A program made the position numbers and the translations under genes. The notes under the pieces are model-generated. The model did not search any database. It saw nothing but the letters and a program-made list of their open reading frames with translations, and was not told the DNA's origin. From positions 1 to 53,563 of the forward strand of contig JAPLJO010000126.1 in NCBI GenBank assembly GCA_026388515.1: a DNA stretch of 53,563 bases, given 5' to 3'. The DNA comes from Deltaproteobacteria bacterium (lineage in GTDB: Bacteria > Desulfobacterota > Syntrophia > Syntrophales > UBA2210). How positions within the stretch are numbered: position 1 is the stretch's first letter; each line of letters opens with the position of its first letter. Positions 18,547 to 28,109 of the stretch are shown here, in pieces.

Positions 18547-19476
18547 TTATTGTATGCCGTTATGCCTTTGAGCCGCTCTGCCCCGGGGCTGCCCCTCTTT
18601 TGCCTGTGTCTTCTTCGTCTTCCAGCGCTGATGCAGCCAGAACCACTGCTCGGGGTACGCCCTCACCATGTCCTCGATGATGTTCGTGATCCGGCGGGTA
18701 TTTTCGTAAATGTCCCGCTCGCGGTCGCCGCTGCGGACGATTTCCACCTCTTCCTTGATGATTAACCGGTACGTGCCGTCGGGCATCCTGACATTGAACG
18801 TGGGCAGCACCGGTGCACCAGTATCGAGGGCGAGCGTCGCGAGCCCGGTGGTGGTGCAGGCGGGCCTGCCGAAGAAATCCACGAATACACCCTCGCGCCA
18901 GGATACGTTCTGGTCCATGAGAATGCCGACGAGCTCGTTATTTTTCAGCACCTCGCGTATCTTCAGCGTCGCTCCGCCCTTCGGTATCAGGGCATTGCCC
19001 GTTAACGCACGCTCCCATGAGGCGAGGCACTCCAGCGTGGGATTGTCAAGCGTCCGGTAAATGATATTGACCTTCTGCAGCCGAAGCCCGAAGTAGGCGA
19101 CTCCCAGCTCCCAGTTTCCCAGGTGTGCCGTGAACGCGAGCACACCCTTTCCCTGGGACATTACCTTCCGGTGGTGTTCCATGCCTTCCACACTCATGAT
19201 ACGTTCAAAGCCGCCGGTCTTGACGAGCGTGGGTATCTCGAAGAATTCCGCCGCCATTATCGCGAGGTTTCCGTAGGCGCTCTTCGCGATCCCTTTGATT
19301 TCTTCGGCACTTTTTTCAGGGAATGAGCACGTGAGATTGTGAATAGTGATAATCCGGTGTTTGAGTGACGCATGGTAAAACAGGTGAAAGAGCCCGCGGA
19401 AAATCGCTTTTCTCAGAGGGAGCGGTATTGTGCGGAATACGGCGATGATGATTCGTGCGCCCGGCGTGAGTTTCAT
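18547..19476 (-). CDS. lpxL: LpxL/HtrB-type lysophospholipid acyltransferase
   Basis: GVLAFTAHLGNWELGVAYFGLRL (HX4E-type motif)...VGILMDQNVSWREGVFVDFFGRPACTTTGLATLAL. Confidence 0.85.
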   Translation of the reverse strand: MKLTPGARIIIAVFRTIPLPLRKAIFRGLFHLFYHASLKHRIITIHNLTCSFPEKSAEEIKGIAKSAYGNLAIMAAEFFEIPTLVKTGGFERIMSVEGMEHHRKVMSQGKGVLAFTAHLGNWELGVAYFGLRLQKVNIIYRTLDNPTLECLASWERALTGNALIPKGGATLKIREVLKNNELVGILMDQNVSWREGVFVDFFGRPACTTTGLATLALDTGAPVLPTFNVRMPDGTYRLIIKEEVEIVRSGDRERDIYENTRRITNIIEDMVRAYPEQWFWLHQRWKTKKTQAKEGQPRGRAAQRHNGIQ

Positions 19477-20564
19477 GTGGCGATTCGCTCCAGGATCGTG
19501 TGTTCGAATGCGGCGGAGGGTTGTATTTCCATCACAATTCTGAGGACGGAGATATTCCGTACAAAGTCGGGAAAGTCAACCAGTTTTACGGCGTCTTTTT
19601 CGGTGGTGAGGATGCAGTCCGCGCCGGATTCCTGCTGGGCCCTGCGGATACGATCGATATCGCCCCCGCCGTAGCGGTGATGGTCGGGAAAGGTAATGAA
19701 GCGGACGAGCCCGCCCGAGAGCGGTGCCGCGGTCTTTTGAAATCCTTCGGGATTTGCGATGCCCGAGAAGGCAAGCACCTTCTTTCCCGCAAGTGACTCC
19801 GGCGTCCCGGCGGGGTTGAGAAATCCGTCGGTGATTTCAGCGACCCTGCGGTATCCGTGGAAGAGCGGCGCCGCAGGAGAGTATGCGGCAAGCGTCTCTT
19901 TCAGGTTCCCTTTTTCCTCCCGGCCCTGCGCCGAGGCGGTTGCAACGATGACCGTGGCGCGCGAAAGGCTTTTCATCGGCTCGCGGAGCATTCCCCGCGG
20001 GAGCATGCAACCGTTGCCGAAGGGGCGTGCCGCGTCGAGAAGCACGATGTCTACATTCCTCGCGAGGGCGCGGTGCTGAAAACCATCATCGAGGATGAGC
20101 ACATTCGCACGGAAACGATCTATCGCAATGATGCCCGCACGGTGGCGTCGCGTTCCCGTGATCACGGGAACAGACCGGAGGCTCTTCGCAATGAGCACCG
20201 GCTCATCGCCCGCAACTGTATGGTCCACGAGCACCGATCTCCCGTCGGAGACCACAATGATATCACTTCCGCTCTTTCCTCCGTACCCGCGGCTGAGGAC
20301 GGCGGGGCGGTACCCGCGCTCGAGAAGAAGTTTCGCGAGCATGATGACCGTGGGGGTTTTCCCGGTCCCTCCCACGGTGAGGTTTCCCACACTGACGACG
20401 GGGCAGGGCAGGCGGCGGACCGGCAAGAGCTTCCCGTCGTAGAGACGGTTCCTGCATTCGACGGCGCCGCCGTAGAGAAGAGAGAAGGGATAGAGGACGT
20501 GGTGTACCGCCCGGCGGCGATCGTCGTGAATGATATTTGATGCAATTTCACGGAAGTTTTTCAT
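19473..20564 (-). CDS. lpxK: Tetraacyldisaccharide 4'-kinase
   Basis: LPCPVVSVGNLTVGGTGKTPTVIMLAKLLLERGYRPAVLSRGYGGKSG...GDEPVLIAK...VLILDDGFQHRALARNVDIVLLDA. Confidence 0.93.
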   Translation of the reverse strand: MKNFREIASNIIHDDRRRAVHHVLYPFSLLYGGAVECRNRLYDGKLLPVRRLPCPVVSVGNLTVGGTGKTPTVIMLAKLLLERGYRPAVLSRGYGGKSGSDIIVVSDGRSVLVDHTVAGDEPVLIAKSLRSVPVITGTRRHRAGIIAIDRFRANVLILDDGFQHRALARNVDIVLLDAARPFGNGCMLPRGMLREPMKSLSRATVIVATASAQGREEKGNLKETLAAYSPAAPLFHGYRRVAEITDGFLNPAGTPESLAGKKVLAFSGIANPEGFQKTAAPLSGGLVRFITFPDHHRYGGGDIDRIRRAQQESGADCILTTEKDAVKLVDFPDFVRNISVLRIVMEIQPSAAFEHTILERIAT

Positions 20565-20620
20565 ATGAATGCATATATTCCGGCGGAGTGCCGGCGGGAA
20601 TTACAGGGAATGTCGCCGCC

Positions 20621-22429
20621 TCACTCCGTTGCCGGCGAAGTTTCATTTTCCGCAGCGGGTATGTCAGGATGTCGACCGGCATCGCTTCTGAACTGCATGG
20701 TGTAGAGTTTGTAGTATTCTCCCTGCGCGGCGAGCAGTGACTGGTGCGTGCCTTCCTCGACAATTCTTCCGTCGGCAAGCACGATGATGCGGTCGGCATT
20801 GCCGACGGTGGAGAGCCGGTGGGCGATGACAAGGGTCGTTCTCCCTTTCATGAGCGTCTCCAGCGCCTCCTGCACTTCCACTTCCGATTCCGTGTCGAGA
20901 GACGAGGTGGCCTCGTCGAGAATCAGGATCGGTGCATCTTTCAGAAGTGCCCGCGCGATGGTGATGCGCTGGCGCTCGCCGCCCGAGAGCCGGGCGCCCT
21001 GTTCACCGATAACCGTATCGTAGCCCTTGGGAAGCGCCATGATGAAGTCGTGGGCGTTCGCCATCTTCGCCGCACCGATGATGTCGTCGTCATTTTTCCT
21101 GATGTCGCCGTAGGCGATGTTATTGCGCACGGTGTCGTTGAAGAGAATGGTCTGCTGGGTGACGATGCCGATCTGGCTTCGCAAGGACTCGACGGTAACG
21201 TCGCGGATATCCCGGCCGTCGATGAGGATGCTTCCCTCCGTCACGTCATAGAACCGCGGTATGAGGTTGACAAGCGTGGTCTTTCCGCCGCCGCTTGTTC
21301 CCACGAAGGCCACCACTTCGCCGGCGTTCACGTGAAGATTGACGTGTTTCAGCACCGCCTCATCGCCGTAGCTGAAGGTGACGTCCCGGATTTCGATGCC
21401 CTTCTCGATCCGGGGGAGCGCCGTGGCGCCTTTGCGGTTCACGATTTCGGGCTCTATGTCAAGGACGGAAAATACCCGGACCGCCGCCGAAATGCCCTGC
21501 TGTATCGTGTTATTCACGTTAGTCAGCCTTTTGACCGGTTCGTAGAGCATGATGAGTGCCGCAAGAAAGGAAAAAAAGGTGCCCGGCGTGGAGGCCCCCT
21601 GGATGACCTGGTACCCGCCGTAGGACACGATTGCCGCGACGCCGATACCGCCCAGGAATTCCATGAGAGGCGTCGAAAGGGCCTTGATCGACACCGACTT
21701 CATGAAAAGTCCGAAGAGCCGCTCACTTTCCTTTTCGAACCTTCTGCCTTCGTATGCTTCCATGCCGAAGGCCTTGACGATTCTCGTGCCGGAGATGGTT
21801 TCCTGGAGGAGGCTCGTGAGGCTTCCCAGGGTCACCTGTGTCTTCGTCGCCACCTGCCGCATTTTTTTGCCGAACCGGGCGATGGGGTACACGCTGAAAG
21901 GGAATACGATACTGGCGATGAAGGCGAGTTGCCAGTCCTGGTAGAATATGACAAAGATGAGTCCCACCAGCGTGAAGGTGTCCTTGAGGACGCTGGTGAC
22001 CGCTTCGGAGACGGCACCCTGGATGTAGGTCACATCGTTGGTGATGCGCGAAATGAGAATACCCGTGGGGTTTTTTGAAAAGAACGAAAGCGACTGCCGC
22101 TGGATGTGGTGGTAGAGCTGATTCCGGAGATACATGATGACCCGCTGGCCGATGAAGCTCATCAGCACCGTCTGCCCGTAATTGCAGGCGCCCTTCACGA
22201 AATAGAGGATAACGACGAGGACCGGAATGACAACGAGCATGTGAAGGTTTCTGTTGAAGAAAATCTCGTCCAGCGCGGGTTTTATGAGAAAGGCAAGCGC
22301 CGAGGTGGCGACGCCCACGGCAAGCATGCAGAGCATCGCGAAGATAAACTTCGCCGTGTGCGGTTTCGCCATTTTCAGAAGCCGTATATAGATATTGATT
22401 CCGTGTTCCTCTGCCACCTGTCGCTCCAT
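20621..22429 (-). CDS. msbA: Lipid A export ABC transporter MsbA
   Basis: 602 aa ABC half-transporter with Walker A GTSGGGKTTL, signature LSGGERQRITIARALL, Walker B ILILDEATSSLD; located between lpxB and lpxK. Confidence 0.9.
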   Translation of the reverse strand: MERQVAEEHGINIYIRLLKMAKPHTAKFIFAMLCMLAVGVATSALAFLIKPALDEIFFNRNLHMLVVIPVLVVILYFVKGACNYGQTVLMSFIGQRVIMYLRNQLYHHIQRQSLSFFSKNPTGILISRITNDVTYIQGAVSEAVTSVLKDTFTLVGLIFVIFYQDWQLAFIASIVFPFSVYPIARFGKKMRQVATKTQVTLGSLTSLLQETISGTRIVKAFGMEAYEGRRFEKESERLFGLFMKSVSIKALSTPLMEFLGGIGVAAIVSYGGYQVIQGASTPGTFFSFLAALIMLYEPVKRLTNVNNTIQQGISAAVRVFSVLDIEPEIVNRKGATALPRIEKGIEIRDVTFSYGDEAVLKHVNLHVNAGEVVAFVGTSGGGKTTLVNLIPRFYDVTEGSILIDGRDIRDVTVESLRSQIGIVTQQTILFNDTVRNNIAYGDIRKNDDDIIGAAKMANAHDFIMALPKGYDTVIGEQGARLSGGERQRITIARALLKDAPILILDEATSSLDTESEVEVQEALETLMKGRTTLVIAHRLSTVGNADRIIVLADGRIVEEGTHQSLLAAQGEYYKLYTMQFRSDAGRHPDIPAAENETSPATE

Positions 22430-22435
22430 GGCGGT

Positions 22436-23608
22436 CTATTGTGCCGGTATGGCGAGGGTGCCCTCGTCGAGCAGCTCGCAGGCAAGCGCTGCCGCACGCT
22501 CCGCCGCCCCCGGGCTTCCCAGGAGGGACCGTACACCGGCGAGGTCTTTCCGCATGGCTTCCCTCCGGCGTGTGTCTAAAAGTATCGCCTCCGCCTCGCG
22601 GGCGATGGCCGGGGCGCCGGCGTCCTGCTGAATCAGTTCGGGGACGATCTTCCTGCCCGCAATCAGGTTGACGAGCCCGATGAAGTCAACCTTTATGAAA
22701 AGCCTTCCCAAAAGGTATGAAAAAGCGGAGACCCGATAGATGATGACCATCGGTGTTTCCAGTAGGGCTGTCTCCAGCGTCGCCGTACCGGAAGCCACGA
22801 TGGCCACATCCGATGAAGCGATGGCATCGTACGTCTCCTCTTCTGTCACCGTCACTCTGGTCCGGTAGCGCCCGAGAATATCCGCCACATAGGCGCGGGG
22901 TATCGTATTCGCCAGCGGCAGCACAAACTGTCGCGGCAGGGGATTCTTTTCGAGAAGTGCCGCCGCCTCCATCATCACGGGCAGAAGCCGTCCCACCTCG
23001 CTCTCCCTGCTCCCGGGAAGGAGCGCCACCGTCGTGATGTCGGCTCGGAGGCTGTAGCGGCGGCAGAACTCTTCCCTCGAACACGTTCTCTTTACCACAT
23101 CGAGGAGCGGATGTCCCACAAACCGTACATCGAGGCTCGTATCCCCGTAGACCTTTTTTTCAAAGGGAAGAATGACGACCATGCGGGTGACGTATTTTTC
23201 CAGGTCACGGATTCTCCCTTTTCGCCACGCCCATACCTGGGGGCTGATATAGTAAAAGACCCTGATACCCTCCCGGTGAGCCGCCTTTGCAAGCGATATG
23301 TTGAAATCGGGGTAGTCAATGAGAATGACGAGGCCGGGGCGCTGTTCTCTGAGCGATTGTTTCAGCCTGCGCCGGACGTCCAGGATGCGCCCCAGTTTCG
23401 AGGCCACTTCCGTGAATCCCACCACGGCCATTTCCGACGAATGCGCGACGAGTTCCACGCCGGCGTCTTTCATGCGTTCCCCGCCGATGCCGTAGAAGGA
23501 GAGGCCGGGATTCCCGGCACGCATCGCAGTCACGAGGCATGCGCCGTGAAGGTCCCCGGAGGCTTCTCCCGCCACGATGAGTACGTTGTGTCGTTCGGCC
23601 TTGTTCAT
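22436..23608 (-). CDS. lpxB: Lipid-A-disaccharide synthase
   Basis: MNKAERHNVLIVAGEASGDLHGACLVTAMRAGNPGLSFYGIGGERMKDAGVELVAHSSEMAVVGFTEV...FYYISPQVWAWRKGRI...LPGSRESEV. Confidence 0.93.
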   Translation of the reverse strand: MNKAERHNVLIVAGEASGDLHGACLVTAMRAGNPGLSFYGIGGERMKDAGVELVAHSSEMAVVGFTEVASKLGRILDVRRRLKQSLREQRPGLVILIDYPDFNISLAKAAHREGIRVFYYISPQVWAWRKGRIRDLEKYVTRMVVILPFEKKVYGDTSLDVRFVGHPLLDVVKRTCSREEFCRRYSLRADITTVALLPGSRESEVGRLLPVMMEAAALLEKNPLPRQFVLPLANTIPRAYVADILGRYRTRVTVTEEETYDAIASSDVAIVASGTATLETALLETPMVIIYRVSAFSYLLGRLFIKVDFIGLVNLIAGRKIVPELIQQDAGAPAIAREAEAILLDTRRREAMRKDLAGVRSLLGSPGAAERAAALACELLDEGTLAIPAQ

Positions 23609-24708
23609 TCCAGCGGTACACCGCGTATGACGTCGCAGACGCGGATGACTTCCTTCTCCGTGAGTTCCGGGAACATGGGGAGCGAAAGTACGAGGGCGGC
23701 GCACCTGTCGCTGACGGGGCAGCCGCCGTCCTTCCGTCCTCCCGCCGCGAACACCTCCTGGCGGTCGAGGGGGAGGGGATAGTAGACCGCCGACGTGATG
23801 TCGTTCTTTTTCAGTGCGTTCATGACGGCGTCCCTGTGTTTCGCGCGGATGGTGAACTGGTGATAGACGTGTTTCGCCCAGGGTGCTTCACCGGGAAGAT
23901 GCACGCCCCCGGCCCCGGCAAGGTGCGTCCGGTAGAGTTCGGCGGCTCTGCGCCTTCCCTCGTTCATGCGGTCGATGTGGCTGAATTTCACGAGCAGGAT
24001 GGCGGCCTGGATTTCGTCGAGTCTGCTGTTGTAGCCGAGCATCGAGTGATAGTATTTCACGGCGCTGCCGTGATTGCGGAGCATCCGCACCGTTTTCGCC
24101 GTTTCCTCGTCGTCGGTAATGACCATTCCCCCGTCCCCGCAGCAGGCGAGGTTTTTGCTCGGGAAGAAACTGAAGCAGCCGCACCTTCCGAAGGAGCCCG
24201 CCTTTTTCCCTTTGTATTCGGCGCCGAAGGACTGGGCGCAGTCCTCGATGACTGTGAGCCCGCGTGTCTTCGCGATGGCGAGGATGGGGTCCATGTCGGC
24301 GGGATGGCCGAAGAGATGGACGGGAAGAATCGCCTTCGTGCGGGGGGTTATTTTCTTTTCTATGAGCGCCGGGTCGATGTTGAATGTATCGGGATCTATG
24401 TCGGCAAAGACGGGGGTCGCCCCCAGTCCCGCGATGACCTCGGCGGTGGCGATAAAGGTAAAGGGGCTCGTAATGACTTCGTCCCCCCTGCCGATGCCGC
24501 AGGCCCGGAGCGCGAGAAGCAGCGCATCGGTACCGTTCCCGACACCGATGGCATGTCCCACGCCGTGGTACGCCGCGATTTTCTTTTCAAGCTCCGCCAC
24601 CTTCGGTCCCAGTATAAAATGGCTGTGAGCCAGCACATCGGCGACGGCATCGTCGATTTCCTTTTTGAGAGTCAGGTACTGTCTGCCCAGATCAACCATC
24701 TGTATCAT
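23605..24708 (-). CDS. DegT/DnrJ/EryC1/StrS aminotransferase, GnnB-like
   Basis: MIQMVDLGRQYLTLKKEIDDAVADVLAHSHFILGPKVAELEKKIAAYHGVGHAIGVGNGTDALLLALRA...FSFFPSKNLACCGDGGMV; lies between gnnA-like and lpxB. Confidence 0.88.
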   Translation of the reverse strand: MIQMVDLGRQYLTLKKEIDDAVADVLAHSHFILGPKVAELEKKIAAYHGVGHAIGVGNGTDALLLALRACGIGRGDEVITSPFTFIATAEVIAGLGATPVFADIDPDTFNIDPALIEKKITPRTKAILPVHLFGHPADMDPILAIAKTRGLTVIEDCAQSFGAEYKGKKAGSFGRCGCFSFFPSKNLACCGDGGMVITDDEETAKTVRMLRNHGSAVKYYHSMLGYNSRLDEIQAAILLVKFSHIDRMNEGRRRAAELYRTHLAGAGGVHLPGEAPWAKHVYHQFTIRAKHRDAVMNALKKNDITSAVYYPLPLDRQEVFAAGGRKDGGCPVSDRCAALVLSLPMFPELTEKEVIRVCDVIRGVPLE

Positions 24709-25654
24709 GTCGAATAATCTCCTGTGCGGTGTGTATCCGTTCGAGTATCAGGAGCGCGAGATCGAGGGATTTGCGCGCCTCTTGCCCCGAGACGAGGGGC
24801 TGTGTCCTTGTCATTACCGATCCGGTGAACGCCCGTATCTCCTCCTCAAGAGGGTCGCAGGGTTCCACCGCCACATCATTCTCGGTGATTTCCGTGGCGC
24901 CTGCGGGGGTGATGCTTCTCCGGAGCGACAGCAGTTCGCGCTTCGCGTAATCCACCGAGTGATATCCGTTCATATCGAAAAAGCGTATTTTCTGCATCTT
25001 TTTATTCGAGATTCTACTCGCGGTGATGTTGGCGACGCAGCCGCTCTCGAAGGTGACCCTGGCGTTAGCGATATCCACCTTGTCGGAGAGCACCGACACC
25101 CCGACGGCGTCCACACCGCTGACCGGGGACTGCACGCAGCTGATGATGATATCGAGATCGTGTATCATCAGGTCGAGTATCACGTCCACGTCGGTGCCGC
25201 GTGAGAAAAAGGGATGCAGACGGTGTGACTCGATGAAAAGCGGGCGTGTGATGACATGCCCCAGGGCCGTGACGGCGGGATTGAACCGCTCGATGAGACC
25301 CACCTGAAGAATCGCGCTGCGGGACTCGGCGAGTGCAATGAGATCGTCCGCCTCCGCGAGGGTTTTCGCAATCGGTTTCTCCAGGAAGACGTCGATGCCG
25401 CGGGCGAGAAAGTCGCGTGCGACGGCGTGGTGATGCTCCGTGGGGACGGTGATACTCACCGCATCCACTTCGTCCTGCATGGCACGGTAATCCGTATATG
25501 CCCTGCAGCGGTACGTGTCCGCAGCGCCCCGCGCCCGCTCTTCCAGCGTGTCGGCCACGGCGGCAATGCTGCAGTGGGGAAGCATATGGTATTTCTGGAG
25601 GTGGTACGTGCCAAGATGGCCGATGCCTACCACCCCGATTCGAATGGTATCCAT
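24692..25654 (-). CDS. Gfo/Idh/MocA family oxidoreductase, GnnA-like
   Basis: MDTIRIGVVGIGHLGTYHLQKYHMLPHCSIAAVADTLEERARG...VPTEHHHAVARDFLARGIDVFLEKPIAKTLAEA. Confidence 0.88.
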   Translation of the reverse strand: MDTIRIGVVGIGHLGTYHLQKYHMLPHCSIAAVADTLEERARGAADTYRCRAYTDYRAMQDEVDAVSITVPTEHHHAVARDFLARGIDVFLEKPIAKTLAEADDLIALAESRSAILQVGLIERFNPAVTALGHVITRPLFIESHRLHPFFSRGTDVDVILDLMIHDLDIIISCVQSPVSGVDAVGVSVLSDKVDIANARVTFESGCVANITASRISNKKMQKIRFFDMNGYHSVDYAKRELLSLRRSITPAGATEITENDVAVEPCDPLEEEIRAFTGSVMTRTQPLVSGQEARKSLDLALLILERIHTAQEIIRHDTDG

Positions 25655-25673
25655 GTCGTGAAGTCCTGAGGGA

Positions 25674-26447
25674 TTATCGACAGATTCCCCGCGCCGACCC
25701 TTTGATGAATTCAATAAAATGGTTGACCTCGGGGACAGCCTCCACTTCCTGTGACGCCCGTTCGAGGGCGTCGGAGAGCAGAAGGGATGATCTGAAGATA
25801 ATCCGGTACGCCTTCTTCAGGGCGTTGATTGATTCCTCGGGGATACCTTTCCGCTGGAGACCGATGACGTTGAGTCCGAAGAGTTTCGCGTGGTTCCCCG
25901 CCGCCAGCACATAGGGAGGCACGTCCTGGGCGACGCCGGATGCGCCGGCGACCATGGCATGGCACCCGATGCGGGTGAACTGGTGGATGCCCGTGAGTCC
26001 TCCGATGATGGCATAGTCCTCCACGTGGATATGCCCGGCGAGATTGACCGCATTGGCCATGACAATGTGATTCCCTAACTTGCAGTTATGGGCCACGTGG
26101 CAGTAGGCCATGAGAAAGTTGTGGTCCCCCAGCACGGTCATGCCGATATCCGCCGCGGTGGAACGGTTGATGGTGACAAATTCCCTGATTCTGTTATCGT
26201 TGCCGATAATCACCGGGCACTGCTCGCCCTTGTACTTGAGATCCTGGGGATCGGCGCCGATGGAGGCGAACTGGAATATGCGGCAGCGCTCCCCGATGGT
26301 CGTGGGGCCTTCGATGACCACGTGGGGTCCCACGACGGTGTCTTTGCCGATGGTGACGCCGGCACTGATGATGCTGTAGGGGCCGATTTCCACCCCTTCA
26401 GTGAGTACCGCCTTCGGTGATACGATTGCCGTCGGATGTATATTCAT
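25674..26447 (-). CDS. lpxA: Acyl-ACP--UDP-N-acetylglucosamine O-acyltransferase family
   Basis: [27 protein letters not shown]...[15 protein letters not shown]...[43 protein letters not shown]...[21 protein letters not shown]. Confidence 0.94.
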   Translation of the reverse strand: MNIHPTAIVSPKAVLTEGVEIGPYSIISAGVTIGKDTVVGPHVVIEGPTTIGERCRIFQFASIGADPQDLKYKGEQCPVIIGNDNRIREFVTINRSTAADIGMTVLGDHNFLMAYCHVAHNCKLGNHIVMANAVNLAGHIHVEDYAIIGGLTGIHQFTRIGCHAMVAGASGVAQDVPPYVLAAGNHAKLFGLNVIGLQRKGIPEESINALKKAYRIIFRSSLLLSDALERASQEVEAVPEVNHFIEFIKGSARGICR

Positions 26448-26459
26448 CAGCAGCTTCCC

Positions 26460-27527
26460 CTACCTTGTGTCCCTTGAGAGTTCTTCTTTCAATTTCTTCA
26501 GTTCGTGCTCCAGTTCCTCGACGCGCTTCCGGAGGGTGAGTATCGTCTTTCTCATCTCGGGGAGCTTCGGCATCGTGCTGTTTACCCTGAGAAATTCCTC
26601 GTGCGGCATCTGGACGAATCCCGATACAATCTGGTGCGCAGCGACGTCCCTGTGGATGCCCGTCTTTGCCGCCACCATGGCGTGGTCGCCGATGGTGATG
26701 TGTCCCGCGACACCCGCCTGGCCGCCCACGAGGACACCCTTACCCAGTTTTGAACTTCCCGAGATGCCGACCTGGGCCACGATAATCGCGTTTTCGCCTA
26801 TCACCACGTTATGGCCGATCTGCACGAGATTATCCATCTTGACTCCCCGCTGAATCCATGTTCTGCCGAGAGCGCCCCTGTCGATGGTACAGTTGGCGCC
26901 GATCTCGCAATCATCGTCGATCTGCACCGTGCCGACCTGGGATACTTTTATATTGTCCGTACCGGGGCTGGCGAATCCGAATCCGTCGCTTCCCACCACG
27001 ACTCCCGCGTGCAATATGACGCGCCTGCCGATGGTGCACCGCCGGTACACGGTGACATTCGGGTACAGCACCGAATCTTCCCCGATGTGCACGTGGTTTC
27101 CGATAGAGACGCCGGGATGGATAACGGCGCCCCGTGCGATGACCGCGCCCCGCCCGACGAAGGCGCCGGGATAGATGGTGACATCCGCGGCGATGCGGGC
27201 GCCTGGGTCGACATGGGCTTTTGCGCTCACGCCGGTGTGATCGGGTTCTTCGCGGTAAAAGAGGGGGAGCAGCCGTGCGAGCGCGACGTAGGGTTTTTCG
27301 ATGATGAGCAGGTTCTTCGAGGACTTCCCCATGTCCGGCGGCACGATGACGGCGGAGGCGGCGGTGGTTTCCAGAAACCGGCGGTACTTCGGATTCGCAA
27401 TGAAGGTGATGTCGCCGGTGCCCGCCTCTTCAATACCACGGACGCCGGTGATTTCCACCGTGCCGTCGCCGGCGACGGTACCTCCGAGAAACGCCGCAAG
27501 CTCCCTAAGCGTCTTTGTCACTGCCAT
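26460..27527 (-). CDS. lpxD: UDP-3-O-acylglucosamine N-acyltransferase
   Basis: [53 protein letters not shown]...; left-handed beta-helix hexapeptides; [39 protein letters not shown]. Confidence 0.94.
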   Translation of the reverse strand: MAVTKTLRELAAFLGGTVAGDGTVEITGVRGIEEAGTGDITFIANPKYRRFLETTAASAVIVPPDMGKSSKNLLIIEKPYVALARLLPLFYREEPDHTGVSAKAHVDPGARIAADVTIYPGAFVGRGAVIARGAVIHPGVSIGNHVHIGEDSVLYPNVTVYRRCTIGRRVILHAGVVVGSDGFGFASPGTDNIKVSQVGTVQIDDDCEIGANCTIDRGALGRTWIQRGVKMDNLVQIGHNVVIGENAIIVAQVGISGSSKLGKGVLVGGQAGVAGHITIGDHAMVAAKTGIHRDVAAHQIVSGFVQMPHEEFLRVNSTMPKLPEMRKTILTLRKRVEELEHELKKLKEELSRDTR

Positions 27528-27558
27528 CGTATGATTCCCGGCACGCCGTCACGGATGC

Positions 27559-28086
27559 CTATTTTTTCTTCGCCGCGTAATCCTTGTTGTACTTTTCGAT
27601 TACTTTCTTGGTGATGTCCAGCTGCTTCGAGTAATAGGGCATGTTCATCGAACCGACATCGAGCACCATGGTGTAATTGTCGCTTTCACCCATGGACGAT
27701 ACCACCTTGAGTATCTCGGGAATGAGCGTCTGGAATACCTCCTGCTCCCGCTGTTTCATCTCTTCATTGGCGTCTTCGATGAAGCGCTTGTAATTTTTAA
27801 ACTTAGCCTGGTAATCCGCCTCTTTGTCCTTGAGCGCCGATTCGGTGAGCGTGAGCCGCTGCTTGTCCAGCTCGTCCTTCACTTTCTTTAGGTCATCTTC
27901 CATTCCCTGAATCTGGGTCTTTTTCTTGCCGGCGATCTTCTCCAGATCAGCCGCGGCTTTCTTGCCCGCGTCTGACTTGAAGACGATTTCCTTCATGTCG
28001 ATGAACCCGATCTTGGTCTCCGCATAGGCGAACGCCCCCGAGAGCACGAACACCGTGATGATGACGACATACATGATTTTTCTCAT
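27559..28086 (-). CDS. OmpH/Skp family chaperone
   Basis: MRKIMYVVIITVFVLSGAFAYAETKIGFIDMKEIVFKSDAGKKAAADLEKI...; next to bamA. Confidence 0.85.
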   Translation of the reverse strand: MRKIMYVVIITVFVLSGAFAYAETKIGFIDMKEIVFKSDAGKKAAADLEKIAGKKKTQIQGMEDDLKKVKDELDKQRLTLTESALKDKEADYQAKFKNYKRFIEDANEEMKQREQEVFQTLIPEILKVVSSMGESDNYTMVLDVGSMNMPYYSKQLDITKKVIEKYNKDYAAKKK

Positions 28087-28109
28087 AACCCGATCCCCTT
28101 TCGAATAAT

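Noticed and set aside
20744-22078. 444-aa plus-strand ORF
   Set aside because: Fully antisense to msbA, low-complexity composition typical of the opposite strand of GC-rich coding DNA; no family resemblance.
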